Shown: positions 50,701 to 62,701 of the stretch, piece by piece
How positions within the stretch are numbered: position 1 is the stretch's first letter
How the letters are laid out: every line of letters starts with the position of its first letter
Source of the DNA: Gordius sp. MW1
Lineage: Eukaryota > Nematomorpha > Gordioida > Gordea > Gordiidae
Assembly (NCBI GenBank): GCA_964036665.1
Contig: OZ038528.1
Coordinates: 5,772,501-5,836,500 of the forward strand
DNA: 64,000 bases
Direction of reading: 5' to 3'
Position numbers and translations under genes: made by a program
The notes under the pieces: model-generated
The model's input: the letters and a program-made list of their open reading frames with translations, nothing else
The model's database searches: none
What the model was told of the DNA's origin: nothing

Positions 50701-52369
50701 CTCGAATGAACTTCCATTAATTCTTGAATGCGATGCTTCAGAAATGGGGTTTGGAGCTGTACTCTATCATTTAATTAAAAATAATAAAAGACCAATCGCA
50801 TATGCGTCAAGAACGCTAATTGATGGAGAGAAACAATATTCACCAATTGACAGAGAAGCAAAAGCCTTAGTTTTTGGTATGGAAAAATTTCATACATACT
50901 TACTAGGCCGTAGATTTATTCTAAGGACCGATCATAAACCTCTGGAAAGGATATTTGGAGCCACACGAGATTTACCGAAGATAAGCAACAATCGGTTAGT
51001 CAGATGGGCATGGAAGATGTCTGCTTATGACTATACTATTGAATACATTCCAGGCAAGGAGAGTGTATGTGCTGATGCATTATCACGCTTACCGGTTACC
51101 AGCGTCTGATGCGGATAAAGTCAATTTTTATAAAAGTAATTCAACTTATCATATCCGTCTTCTTAATTTGCAGATTTGCACCTGACGGAAGAAGTGTTAA
51201 TTAGGGAGTCACACAATGATTCGAATTTAAGAATATTAAAAAGATTTATAGACAAAGGTTGGCCAACGGACAAAAATGCGGTTAGCAAAGAATTGCAGGT
51301 ATTTTTCGATAGAAAGAATGAAATGGAACAAGACAAGGGAGTCATTTACATTAACGGATTGATAGTTGTCCCATCGCGGCTTAGGCAACAAGTTTTGACT
51401 ATTATTCATAGGGGTCATCCGGGGATTAACTCCATGAAATCCATCGCCAGGTTATACGTGTATTGGCCACACTTGGATAAAGATATCGAAACACACGTTT
51501 GGACATGTGTTGGGTGTCAGAAGAATAGATGTAATCGACCTGAAGTTCCCCTTTATTCTTGGAACGTAACAGAACATCCGTGGGAAAGGATACACATAGA
51601 TTATGCGGGGCCAGTGGATGGTTATTATTGGCTGGTGGCGATAGATTCTTATTCCAAATGGATCGAAGCGGCGTTACTGCGAAGTTCGATAATTGAAGTT
51701 ACGTTGAAGAAACTGCGAGATTGGTTTGCTAGGTGGGGAGTTCCTAAGCAAATAGTGACAGACAACGGGCCGCAGTTTCGAAGCTGGAAATGAAGGGTTT
51801 TTGCGACAAATACCAGATCAAACACATTTACGCAACACCATATCATCCCAAAACCAATGGCCTCGCCGAAAGAGCCATTAAGACTCTGAAATCACGGTAT
51901 GCAGCTGCACGCGATTACAACTCGGATCCGGAAGATTGCATGATTGATGTTCTCATCAGCTACCGCATCAGCGAACACTCTTCTACAGGAAGATCACCGT
52001 CAAAAGCGTTAATTGGAACTCAAAACTTCGTTGGACTGGATACGTCCAACTCAAAACAAATTTATGGAACAAAAAATCGATGAACAGGAAACGAGACATG
52101 ATGCGCAGATGGAGAATAGAGAATTCATTCCTGACCAATTAGTATGGGTAAAAAATGAAGTTAATAAAGGTTGGAGAACGGGGAAGATAATAAAACGCAA
52201 CGGCCCATGTTCGTATTTAGTGGAAACACTAAGTAAAAACATGCGGAAACATAGCGACCAGTTGAGAGATCGTTCGAGTGCCATGGATACACACAGGCCC
52301 GAGGACACTGAAGATAGTTCGGACGACGGCACATCAACTCCGACCTCGAACGTGGAAGATCCAGAATGA
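47753..52369 (+). pseudogene. gag-pol region of Ty3/gypsy fossil 1 (not functional)
   Basis: Coding remains from the gag start region to the integrase C-terminal part. Recognisable words: CYRCQKEHPRNRCP and CYKCNKKGHYAVCC (zinc knuckles), DYDTGAQTSVIN (protease), YLDDIIITG (reverse transcriptase), CDASEMGFGAVLY and RTDHKPL (RNase H), HRGHPG with WTCVGCQKN (integrase zinc part) and a TDNGPQF core motif. The region is broken and interrupted by a 740-bp hAT-type element. Confidence 0.9.
49758..50497. mobile_element. Non-autonomous hAT-type element, 740 bp, inside fossil 1
   Basis: Termini TAGAGCCCTGCA and TGCAGGGCTCTA with a perfect 8-bp target duplication TCTCCAAA (49750-49757 and 50498-50505). 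Subterminal regions are arrays of GGGCTCGGGCC words; the interior is AT-rich without coding. A truncated relative lies at about 22325-22432, and the 116-bp element at 31980 has related ends. Confidence 0.95.
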
Positions 52370-52458
52370 CAGATCAGTCAAAGGAAATCAACCAGGAATA
52401 GGAAACCCCCGAGACGGTTGATAGAAGAAATTTAGTTCTAATAGACGGTGAGGGGAAA

Positions 52459-52626
52459 TGTTATGTTTGTACTTATGTTATGTTTTATAATATTGATATA
52501 CACGTTTTTATTAATATCGTTTATTTTTATATGCCGTGTGGACTTCTTTTTGATCATATGTTGTATTTTGATTCGTGTTACAAATTTGAATAAAGCTTCG
52601 TAATTCGATTCTATGATTCCATATCA
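52459..52626 (+). repeat. 3' LTR of Ty3/gypsy fossil 1
   Basis: TGTTATGTTTGTAC to TTCCATATCA, uninterrupted, preceded by a purine tract and followed by the AATGG target duplication. Confidence 0.93.
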
Positions 52627-52733
52627 AATGGTAACTCCAATTCGATGAAAAATCCAATTCGTTACTTGATGTCGCCAATGTCTAAAACGCCACAAAAGAT
52701 TGTTTTCAAAGGCGTCTCTGACTATTTGAAAAC
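52627..52733 (-). repeat. Inverted start of the second family's LTR plus its flank
   Basis: Positions 52627-52694 are the reverse complement of the first ~68 bp of the TGTGGCG LTR. Positions 52695-52733 are the reverse complement of the DNA left of the solo LTR at 45336-45373. The 45-kb locus is therefore repeated here head-to-head, with fossil 1 between the arms. Confidence 0.8.
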
Positions 52734-52850
52734 GAATCCGTGTCAGCTCACAAAGGTCCAACTCACAAATAAGGGTTAACGATGGATGACGCATGCGCAT
52801 TATAAAAAGGGTTAACGATTTAGATAATCAATATATTAGAATTAAATCTC

Positions 52851-53062
52851 AAATGGGGAGGGAATTTGATGTGCATCTAATCCTAACCCTAACCTAAAAC
52901 GCTGACCTAAAACACTACCCCGAACTTTAACCCTGTCCCTTAAAGTTTTATAGTGCAACAATAATTGTTAAATGCATACGCATGCGCATTATTAAAAATC
53001 TGATAAATGCGCAGCTATCTGATTGGTCTGTTAAATGCATACGCATGCGCATTATAAAAAGG
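52851..53062. repeat. Repeat shared with the insertion at 62702, with GCATGCGC palindromes
   Basis: The block from GGGGAGGGAATTTGATGTGC, through CCTAACCTAAAACGCTGACC, to ATGCATACGCATGCGCATTA (twice) matches 62786-62972 closely. The CGCATGCGCA word resembles an NRF1-type site, by sequence only. Confidence 0.75.
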
Positions 53063-53096
53063 TTGACCTTTTTTGAGTTGACTTGAAAGGCATCTT

Positions 53097-53346
53097 CCAT
53101 CTATGAAACATCCGCAATTCTTCTATCCATCTGAATTTTGATTTGCAACACCGCAATATCTTTTACACACATCAATTAATCCTACATATGATAATTTACT
53201 TATATCGTCGCTACTTTCATATTCCAACATTCGCTTCTATCCAACCTCGCTAATTATAATTGCTTTTCATTTGTATTATATGTATGGTGTGTTTGAAATA
53301 AGGATTATAACCTACCCTTACTTCTAGACAACCATCATATACTATA
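53097..53346 (+). repeat. Partial 5' LTR of Ty3/gypsy fossil 2
   Basis: From CCATCTATGAAACATCCGC to CATATACTATA it matches the 3' LTR at 60226-60555; the first part of the LTR is missing. It is followed by TTGGTGACCTGAAACGTGA, a primer-binding-site-like junction. Confidence 0.85.
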
Positions 53347-56159
53347 TTGGTGACCTGAAACGTGATGGAAACAAACACAATAACCCCAAACTCCAATGAA
53401 CCAAGAGAAAGCGCAGTTCATGTGAGAATATCTGAATTCCATCCTAAAAATGTACGCATATGGTTGTCACATGTAGAAGCCGTGTTTCATACACGCAACA
53501 TATCCTCGCAGAAGACTAAGTATTCCTACCTAGTCGAAACCCCCAGAAGTCGCGGAAGAGGTGGCAGACCTCATATTCACGGTTCCTGAATCTGCCCCTT
53601 ACGACAAACTGAAGTAGGCAATCGTGAAAAGACTAGGAGACAGTGACGAGAAGAGAATAAGGAATTTATTCTCTGAGATATTCCTTGGAGATCGCCCCCC
53701 TCCCAGTTGATAAGATATTTAAAATCTCGTTTAGGTAATAATGTGATCCTTAAAAGCCTCTGGATGAACAAGCTACCCCAACATGTGGTAAGCATTTTGG
53801 CTACTTTGGGAGATGATCAATCACTGGATCGTATCGCAGACGTTGCTGATAGGATTCATGAAACTTTCAGAGACAGCAGCTTTGCATCAGTAGCTACTCC
53901 CAATAACCTTACTCCCAATATTCTTATTTCCAATATTCCTATTCCCAATATTCAAACAAACGAAATGCAGGAACTTATCAAAGCTGTGTCACAATTAGAA
54001 CTCAGAGTAAATCAATTACTAGGCAATCCCAACGGCAGTAGGACGACATGGAGACGGTCAAGCAGATCTAGGTCATCGTCCAGACAACGCCCAACTGACA
54101 TATGTTGGTTTTATCAGAAGTTCAAGAATGAAGCAAGAAAATGCACCCAACCCTGCTCCTTCAATACCACCCCTCAACAAAAAAACTGACGGGCCGTCCC
54201 ATATGGGCGACTATGGGAAACGGCCGTACTTTCAGCCGCCTATTCTATTTATTCGACCGGTCCACCCAACGGAATTACCTGGTCGACACAGGTGCTGAAG
54301 TTAGCGTCATCCCACCCCCTCCCAAACATCCATTGATTCCGTATGGCCCGACTCTACAAGCGGCTAACCAAACCAACATCCACACATACGGACAAGTCGT
54401 ATTGAGTTTAGACCTTGGCTTACGACGGGAATTTAAATGGGTATTTTTAGTCGCAAACTTACACACCCCTATAGGTGGAGCTGACTTACTGCACCACTAT
54501 AAGTTAGTTGTGGACATCAACAATAAACGACTTATAGACAGCACCACACAATTATCGTCGAGAGGACCATCCTCACCACACCAGACATTCGGTATCCGTG
54601 TAGCACTCAGCAATCACAACACAAAATTCGATGCAATTCTGCACGAATTTCCGTCACTCATACCCCCTCTAAACTTCAACCGACAGATTTCACCTCATGA
54701 TGTACTCCACCACATTCTAACGAAAGGACCAGCTCAGTACGCACGTCCAAGAAGACTAACGGCGGAAAAGTTGAATATATGTTAGAATTAGGAATCATTC
54801 AGAAATCAGAAAGCAACTGGGCAGCCCCATTGCATTTGGCCCCCAAAAAGACAGGTGATTGGAGACCTTGTGGAGACTACAGAGGCCTGAATAAAGTCAC
54901 AATACCGGACAGATATCCTATCCCACACATACACGACTTTACCGCCAATCTTCATAACAAAAACATATTCTCCAAACTGGACCTCGTAAGAGCGTACCAT
55001 CACATCCCCGTTGCGCCAAAGAACGTATGCAAAACAGCCGTCACAACACCTTTCGGCCTGTACGAATTCGCAAGAATGCCGTTTGGACTAAAAAACGCAG
55101 CACAGACGTTCCAACGATTTATTGATGAAGTCCTAAGAGGATTCGATTGCGTTTACGCGTACATCGATGATATCCTCATAGCCAGCGCATCGGAGCAGGA
55201 ACACGAACAGCACTTGAGAATCGTTCTTCAACGATTGCAAGAGTACGATCTTAGAATCAACCCTTCGAAGTGAATTCGGAGTTGGCGAACTCAAATTCTC
55301 GGACACCAGGTATCAAGCACCGGTATTTCCCCGCTACACAAAGTCAAGGACATCAACGAGTTTCCCCTGCCTGATTCATTAAAGAAGCTCCGGAGATTTC
55401 TAGGAATGATAAATTTCTACCGTAGATTTCTACCCGGAATTTCCCGAACCCTTCAACCTCTGACCGATCTGCTAAAGAAGTCCAAAATGTCCGTAACCTG
55501 CAACGACGTTCAGGTCAAGGCGTTCGAAGAAGCAAGAGCAGCATTAGTGAATTTTACCACACTAAACTTTTTGAATACGGACCCCCTCACGAAAATCACA
55601 CTAACCACCGATGCATTAGACAGTGCGGTCGGAGCAGTTTTGGAGCAAACCATTTCGGACAAGGTATACCCATTAGCATTCTTTTCAGCGAAATTACAAC
55701 CCACTCAGACCCGGTACAGCACTTTTGGCCGCGAACTTCTCGCAATATATTTCCATAAAGCATTTCCGCTACATCTTAGAAGGTCGTAATTCCACAATCT
55801 ATACCGACCATAAACCACTCACCTACGCATTCAACGCAAACACCGACCAGTATTCTCAAGAGAAACAAGACAGTTGGACCTTATCTCGCAATATACTACT
55901 GACATACGATTCATTAAAGGCGAAAGCAACACAGTAGCGGACGCTCTTTCCCGGATGGAAATAGATTCTATTAAATTACCGAAAATTCCGGATTTGGGGG
56001 ATATTAGCAAGCACCAGAGGACTGATGAATCCTTAGAAGGACTAAAAAACTCATCATCCATAAAGTTACAACTAATTCCTATCCCAGGATCAGAATGTAA
56101 AGTTCTTTGTATCTTTCAACCACTAAACCCCGACCGGTATTACCTGAAACACTCATAAG

Positions 56160-59049
56160 TAGAGCTGTTAAAGTTCATCTTAGATATGAACTAGTTCAAG
56201 TTCATAGTTCAATTTGCAAAAATAAATTAGTTCAAGTTCATATTTTTTCAAAAGTAACTAGTTCAAGTTCATCCAAAAAAAACGAACTAGTTCAGTTCGT
56301 AGTTCGAATTTTTTAATCCAGTTAGAAACGTTTTATCTGATCCAAAATTAGTTTTTTAATCTAAGTTCAATCAGCAATCATACAATTCTATGAATCAAAT
56401 ATTATTTGATGATGAAGTATAATTATTTAAACTTATTATTATTTATTTTAAATCAAAAATAGTCTATTGTAAAATCTAATTTAATTAACAATTTCATATA
56501 AAGCTTTTTTATACACAACTAAATAAGCTACATGTGTAAAACCGTTATTTTTCATTTCAAACAATATATTGTAATATATAAAATTACAATTTATAATAAA
56601 AATCAGGGGGAAGTAGATGGGAATTGGACTTCAACAAGATATTATTTTCAAAATTATTATTTAATAAAGAAGAACGTTTATCCCCAAATATGAGTTTTCC
56701 TAAGCTGAAAAGCCTTTCAACAGGAGCACTAGATGGGAGGCAAACATTATATTTAATAAAAATTTGTTTTAAATGGGGAAACTCGTTATATATTTCACAA
56801 GATGTATTGTTTAGTTTTACAAAGTTCTCAACGATTTCTTTATTCGAATCGTCTGATGTCAAGGAAATCCAACCCATTGTAATTTTGGGGGTTCACATTT
56901 TCTGCATTCAATGGCAAGATAGAATTAATAGCTTTTAATATTCTATATTTCTCCTCCTGATTTTTTGATAATCTTATCCAAGCCCAATCTGTTTTGAACA
57001 TTGGATGCAGGACAGCTGCAATAATGTTGTCATCATCATAGAGATCTGGAAATCTTGAACCCATAAGATTTATAAAATTAGAATCAATACTAAAACCTGA
57101 TGTTTATGCATTTTAAAATAGCCTCTTTTAGGGGTTCGCCCCACTTCAAACTAACCATGTTCTGTAAACATATCTGAATTTGGCTTATGGTAGGTGTATA
57201 ATATGCTATATACATATATGATTGCCCCTCTAAAATTTTAAGAGCTTTTGCTAGTGGCTGCATAACCTTAAAAATTAATACAACCAACTCAAATCAGTAA
57301 CTCACCATGTGGTATTCCTGTAAAAAACCACATTCTTGTAAAGACAACCTGTCAAGCCTCAATTCATCACAAAGCATATGAAATTCATTGGCTTTTTCTT
57401 CAATCATTTTGTTTATAACAGAGATGGAATTGAAAGTTGAATTCCATCTCGTTATTACGGGGTATGGTATTTGGCAGTCCAAACGTTTGTATTAGTTGAG
57501 CTGATACTGTACTCCTACTGTGTGAATTTCAGATAGCTTGGCATTTGGCAAAGGTGGAAGAGTATATTTTTGTAAATAAGTTGTTATCCTTTAAAATTTT
57601 ATTAACATCAGTAGTGGCAATCAAGTTTAACGTGTGACAGGCACACCTCCTATGTCTGGGGAGATAATCATAATCTTCTTTATCCTGGCCCTCACCAACA
57701 CGAGCCAGTATATCCTCAAGAGATACTAATTCCTCCTGATTGTCATCTTTTCCATTAAAAATCCTATAAAAAAGTATTAATGTATATTTATATTTTATAT
57801 AAATGTTACCTGAATGCTTTTACAAAATTTGAACCATCGTCAGTAATTGTACATATGTTTTTATTCTGGATATGATATTCTTTATAAATTTGTGTGAGGG
57901 CTTTGCATAAGACATCATAAGTGTGTCTTCCTTCTAAAGATTTGCAAGCTAAACTTGCATCAATTCTTTCTAGACTTTCATTGTCTATCCAATGAGCTGT
58001 TACACCAATAAATGACCTGCAAATAAATAAACACATGTTTTCTACAGATAAATATTACTTATTAAATGCAGTCCATCAGTCTGCAGTTGTACTGACATAT
58101 TTGGGGGCCAACAATTTTTTCCTAAGAATGTCTTTCATCCTTCCAGATAATTTCATTACCCTTCCTGTAAGGGTTTGCCTACATATGGTTTTCATATTGG
58201 GATTAAATGTCCTCAATAATTCATTGAAATGTTGATCATCGCATAATGAAAAGGGCTGATTGGCATTTATAATATATTTTATGATAGCCATTTGGGTGGA
58301 CTGTTTATCCATAGGGCGGTCTAGGACCATCTGTTTAAATTTTTCCTTTTTAAGGTCACAAGAATTCCCAGGTTTATTTTTAATTGCTCTCTTTATCTCA
58401 TCAACCTTATGAGAATGAGAACCCTAATTTTAGAATATTATTTATACGAATACTCATTTATTAATTATTACCTTTATATGTCTCCATAGATTGGCTGTTG
58501 ATGTTTGATGCAGCAATAATCTTCTTACCTACACACAATTTACACCTGGCCTTGATTGAATTTTTAACGATACGAATTGAAAATAATCTTCCATCGAAGG
58601 CCAAGGTAAAGAGTTGGGTAGATCAGAACATGCTGCATCATCAACACTATCCACTTCGGAGGATATGTTAGAAGTAGAACCACTATCAATATCCATCTTT
58701 AAAAATTAAATACACATATAAATCACAATTAAACAAATGATTCTTACTGACAATAATACAGGTTCGATCGCAGTTTTCTATAAATATTTAAAGGCGCGTT
58801 TAATAAATCGTCTTGTTTATAAAACAATCAAACTCGGCTTATAAATTCAATTTAAATAATAATTTTTGTGATGAACTAGTACATTTATATTGTAAAGTTC
58901 AAGTTCAAGTTCAGAATAATAAAAAAGTAACTAGTTCAATTTCAACTTTAAAAAAAAGGAACTAGTTCAAGTTCATAGTTTAATTTTTGGAAAGGTAACT
59001 AGTTCAGTTCGAAGTTCAGACAAAAGTGAACTAGTTCTTAACAGCTCTA
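56160..59049 (-). mobile_element. hAT DNA transposon, 2890 bp, inserted in Ty3/gypsy fossil 2
   Basis: Termini TAGAGCTGTTAA and TTAACAGCTCTA. Flanking 8-mers CTCATAAG (56152-56159) and CTCAGAGG (59050-59057) agree at 6 of 8. Subterminal zones contain many AGTTCAAGTTCA words. It encodes a BED-finger transposase on the minus strand. The ends are almost those of the deletion derivative at 24216, so the two are relatives. Confidence 0.9.
56587..58696 (-). CDS. hAT transposase with BED zinc finger, in several pieces
   Basis: Cuts and rejoins DNA at hAT ends in the nucleus. Minus-strand pieces, from the N-terminus: an acidic start (MDIDSGSTSNISS, ATG at 58694-58696), a BED-like CKLC finger part (about 58480-58560), YVSTTAD (first catalytic Asp, about 58080), the block through TDDGSNFVKAF (second Asp, about 57810), RWNSTFNS (about 57440), and the C-terminal dimerisation region LPSSAPVERLFSLGKLIFGD (about 56700) ending at 56587. 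Pieces lie in different frames separated by short gaps, some with plausible GT-AG borders (e.g. at the 57780 and 58040 gaps). At about 56860 two frames overlap without an obvious intron, which may be a real frameshift. I cannot say whether it is active. Confidence 0.82.
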
Positions 59050-60225
59050 CTCAGAGGAAAGGTTTTCGATCACTTTCATGCTTTTTCTCACCCTGGCATA
59101 CGAGCGACAAGCAAACTGATTTCAAGAGTGTATGTGTGGCCTCCGATAAACCAAGACGTTAGAAATTGGGCTAAGTGTCGTTTAAAATGCCAACCAAACA
59201 AAGTTCATAAACACACTATAACGACGCCCGGGACTTTCGCACAACCGGACGCAAGATTCTCACACATACATGTCGATTTAGGACCACTACCACCTTTAAA
59301 CGGTTTTACACATATTTTGACAGCAATCGATCGTTTCTCGAGATGGCCCATGGCCGTTCCACTCAAAGAAACATCTACCGAAGAGATCGCTTCCAAGCTG
59401 ATTGAAAGTTGGATAGCCAATTATGGTGTCCCAAGTACAATTACTACCGACAGAGGATCGCAGTTTCAGTCAGGACTTTTCAGACAACTATCCAACACAC
59501 TAGGATGCAGGCATATAAAAACCACTGCCTATCACCCATCCGTAAACGGACTCGTGGAACGCTTCCACACACAAGGCATCTTTAAAAGCCACCGAAAAAA
59601 TCAAATGGAGTGAAGTTCTTCCACTCGTGTTACTTGGTATCCGTGCCACAATCAAGGAGGACATTGGACTAACACCATCCAAACTCATATATGGAACCAA
59701 CATAAGACTGCCTGGAGACTATTTTCTACATCAACCTGAGGCCAACCAACAACCGGAAATGGAACTGCATTGTAGACAAACTAAGAAAAGCAATATGGCA
59801 ATACCGTACCCCGTACCGCAACACCACAGGAAACCAAAAGAGCAGGTTAGTCAAGATCTGTTGGAAACTTCTCATGTTTTTGTCAGAAACGACATGGTTC
59901 GCAGGCCACTCACCTCACCGTACGACGGGCCGTTTAAAGTGTTAAAACGCGAACCAAAATACTTGGTCATAGAAAAAAATGGTAAAAGAGATTCAGTCTC
60001 AATAGACAGATTAAAACCCTGCCATCTAAGTAGAGAGGAGCCATCCTTACAGATTGCCGACAAAACTCAAGCTAAAGCAACGACCCAAGAGGCGGAAGAA
60101 CCAGCCAAAGTAAGAAAGGGTAGAAAAGTCCATTGACCGAAAAATCTTCGTGAATACATCTCATAAATTTTAGCCAATTTTTATCAACATATATAAAACC
60201 TTAAATATGTCTGGAAGGGGAGTAT

Positions 60226-60555
60226 TGTGGCGTTTTAGACATTGGCGACATCAAGTAACGAATTGGATTTTTACATCGAATTGGAGTTACCATTATTCAT
60301 CTATCCATCTATGAAACATCCGCAATTCTTTTATCCATCTGAATTTTGATTTGCAACACCGCAATATCTTTTACACATATCAATTAATCCTACGTATGAT
60401 AATAATTTACTTATATCGTCGCTACCTTCATATTCCAACATTCGCTTCTATCCAACCTCGCTAATTATAATTGCTTTTCATTTGTATTATATATGGTGTG
60501 TTTGAAAAAAAGATTTTAACCTACCCTTACTTCTAGACAACCATCATACATTATA
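60226..60555 (+). repeat. 3' LTR of Ty3/gypsy fossil 2
   Basis: TGTGGCGTTTTAGACATTGG to CATACATTATA, about 330 bp, preceded by a purine tract. Nearly identical to the solo copy at 45374. Confidence 0.9.
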
Positions 60556-60848
60556 CTTTCGACAGGCACCGATGTCGCCGGTGTGCTCAGAAAAGCTCTA
60601 GCCATTGCTGCTAGATTGGGATAATTATTTTTGTTAATCAACTAATTATACAATATATACAATTATTTAGTTAGTTTTAAAGAATATGTTCGATATATAA
60701 TAACTGTCAAGTGCTTACATTTTCTGAAGCATCTAGGTTGGCTGAAAAAAAGTTTTAAGCAGTTTCGATTTCTTATTTACTTGAGTAGGGCAAAGGTTAT
60801 AGTAATCTTTATGATAAACGTTTAAGATGTCGTTGAAGACCTGAAACA

Positions 60849-61034
60849 TTGCTATCTGTCATTTTTACTGCTTTAAAGCACAATTTACCCTTCCCCACTT
60901 TATTTGATTTATCATTGAATACTGTGAAATGTTTGAGCAGCTTGCTCTTTTTTAAGTTGGATCATGAACTTGTTGCGCATAAACTCATTACAGGTCTAAA
61001 ATTTTTAGATTATATAATAATGCCATACAAATAA
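60849..61034 (+). CDS. Short unrecognised open frame inside the repeated segment, copy 2
   Basis: Same frame as at 45991-46173, with one extra Val codon after HEL and Thr/Asn substitutions; the stop is conserved. Not recognised. Confidence 0.35.
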   Translation: MLSVIFTALKHNLPFPTLFDLSLNTVKCLSSLLFFKLDHELVAHKLITGLKFLDYIIMPYK

Positions 61035-61981
61035 GTAATAAATACATAATTAATTGTTTATATAACCTAAGAGCCACTAATACTATGCTGTCTATTGAAT
61101 AAGATTATATTACAAATTTAAAATTTGCGCGAAGCGGATAATTAGGTGCGTAAGTAATCTAATATAAAAGTTTCAAGATTATATTAATTTGCATTTAATA
61201 TCCTAGATGTAAATCTTATAAAATAAGATTTCTTAATTACTTAAATTAAGTCTCAATAGTTAAAAATAAAAATTAAGCCGAGATCTCGCTGGTAAAATCT
61301 CGTCCCGTCTCGAGTTAAAAATTCTCGTCTCGTCTCGGGTTTCCGAGTTTAGAGCATAACAGTTTTTAGTTTTGCTAATTTTTTTAATAATATTAAATAA
61401 ATTTAAGATATTGACTAATATAGTCATAATAATAAAGGTACGCTCATTGTATAGGGTGCTTTAGGGGCGGGGCAAAACATCAACTTGATATAACATCAAG
61501 TACACAAAATTAGATCGAAAATATAAGAAAGTGATTTCAGGTTTATCTGAAATGTGTATATAGTTTAATATAGTAATGTAATACCAATCCTTTGAATAAT
61601 ATAGAATTTGTGTTAAATAATGGTAATGTTGGATTGATAAAATGAGAGGGTGGAAATGGGCTTAGATATTTCGGTCGTCCAACAACCATTGTCGATAATT
61701 AAAAAAAAATTACAAGTGAAGTGAATTACAAATAAGGAGGTAAATTATAAATGAACGAATGACGAGGTAAAATTAAAAAGAGGAGGTAAATTACAAATGA
61801 AGATATATATAAGGTGTCAACAAGGTTTAATTTATAAACAAAAGGTAATAAAAACCAGTTGAAACAGGAGGGTGAATAATAGCGAGCACTGGTTGGAACA
61901 AGAGAGTTAAATTGAAATAGTGGGGTAAACAACTTTAAGATAAAGGATAAGGTTAAAAACAAAAGGGGATTATAAAAATGA

Positions 61982-62263
61982 AGCAATAGCAATTATAAGA
62001 ATAGTATTAACAATGGTAATTACAAAATAAGGCATAATAAAGAAAGAAAATTCATCGAAAGCGTTCTATATGACCGCCTCAAGCCCCAAATTAATGACCA
62101 ACCAGGACAATTCAGAAATTACACTGTCCTCTACCGATCTCAGTATAACAAAGAAAAAAGGGTCATCGAAAGCGTTCTAATCGACCGCTTCATGCCCCAA
62201 ATCAATGACCAACCAGGACAATTCAGAAATTACAAGCACATACACCCAAACCTACCTCTATAA
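61982..62263 (+). CDS. Open frame with an internal repeat, GIY-YIG/Penelope-like C-terminus (tentative), copy 2
   Basis: Counterpart of 47063-47343, reading KFIESVLYDRLKPQINDQ and VIESVLIDRFMPQINDQ. The two copies differ by a few amino acids (F/Y and K/M) while the frame is kept. It lies at the edge of the loop of the large inverted repeat. Confidence 0.35.
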   Translation, partial: SNSNYKNSINNGNYKIRHNKERKFIESVLYDRLKPQINDQPGQFRNYTVLYRSQYNKEKRVIESVLIDRFMPQINDQPGQFRNYKHIHPNLPL

Positions 62264-62701
62264 TTACCTGTTACCATTATACACACCCTATTGCCTTTTT
62301 TCTTTCCCCTATTGTTTACTACTTATGCCTTATTTTGTAATTACCATTGTTAATACTATTCTTATAATTGCTATTGCTACCATTTTTATAATCCCCTTTT
62401 GTTTTTCACCTTATGCTTTATCTTAAAGTTGTTCCCCCACTATTTCAGTAAGTGTTAACTCTCTTGTTCCAACAAGTGCTCGCTTTTATTCACCCTCCTG
62501 TTTCAACTGGTTTTTATTACCTGTTTGTAAATTGAATCTTGTTGACACCTTATATATACCTTCATTTGTAATTTACCTCCTCTTTTTAATTTTACCTCGT
62601 CATTCGTTCATTTATAATTTACCTCCTTATTTGTAACTCACCTCACTTATAATTTTTTTTTAATTATCGACAATGGTTGCTGGACGACCGAAATATCTAA
62701 A

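Larger units (their letters stand above)
47366..52626 (+). mobile_element. Ty3/gypsy LTR retrotransposon fossil, LTRs and target duplication present
   Basis: LTRs of about 168 bp (TGTTATGTTTGTAC...TTCCATATCA) flank the element, with a 5-bp target duplication AATGG (47361-47365 and 52627-52631). A purine-rich tract GGTGAGGGGAAA precedes the 3' LTR. Parts in order: gag with two zinc-knuckle-like Cys motifs (about 48455-48550), protease (about 48660), reverse transcriptase (about 49060-49750 and after the hAT insertion), RNase H (about 50700-51100), HHCC integrase (about 51400-52080). The order PR-RT-RH-IN fits Metaviridae. It is broken, with about three interruptions besides two inserted elements (47449-47603 and 49758-50497). 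LTRs differ at roughly four of 168 sites, suggesting a fairly recent insertion. Confidence 0.93.
53362..60136 (+). pseudogene. gag-pol region of Ty3/gypsy fossil 2 (not functional)
   Basis: Recognisable words: YLVDTGAEVSVIPP (protease), [20 protein letters not shown] and [11 protein letters not shown] (reverse transcriptase), TTDALDSAVGAVLEQ (RNase H), HVDLGPLPPLNGFTHILTAI and TDRGSQFQS (integrase core), and a basic C-terminal tail. Broken, and split by a DNA transposon. Confidence 0.9.
53097..60555 (+). mobile_element. Ty3/gypsy LTR retrotransposon fossil 2, carrying a 2.9-kb hAT element
   Basis: Partial 5' LTR, gag-pol remains, polypurine tract GGAAGGGGAGTAT and full 3' LTR. Parts in order: gag with a CWFYQKF..ARKCTQPC zinc motif (about 53362-54190), protease (about 54280), reverse transcriptase with YIDDILIAS (about 54780-55270), RNase H (about 55560-55960), integrase (about 59100-60130). 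It is interrupted between RNase H and integrase by the hAT element 56160-59049. The fossil is broken, with about half a dozen interruptions apart from that insertion. It belongs to a different lineage from fossil 1. Confidence 0.92.
60226..62275 (+). repeat. 2-kb repeated segment, copy 2
   Basis: Aligns with 45374-47359 through LTR, unrecognised frame, CTCGTCTCG-type remnant and the repeat-containing frame. Differences are scattered substitutions and a few indels. Beyond 62275 it continues into an inverted arm, whereas copy 1 is cut by fossil 1. Confidence 0.9.
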
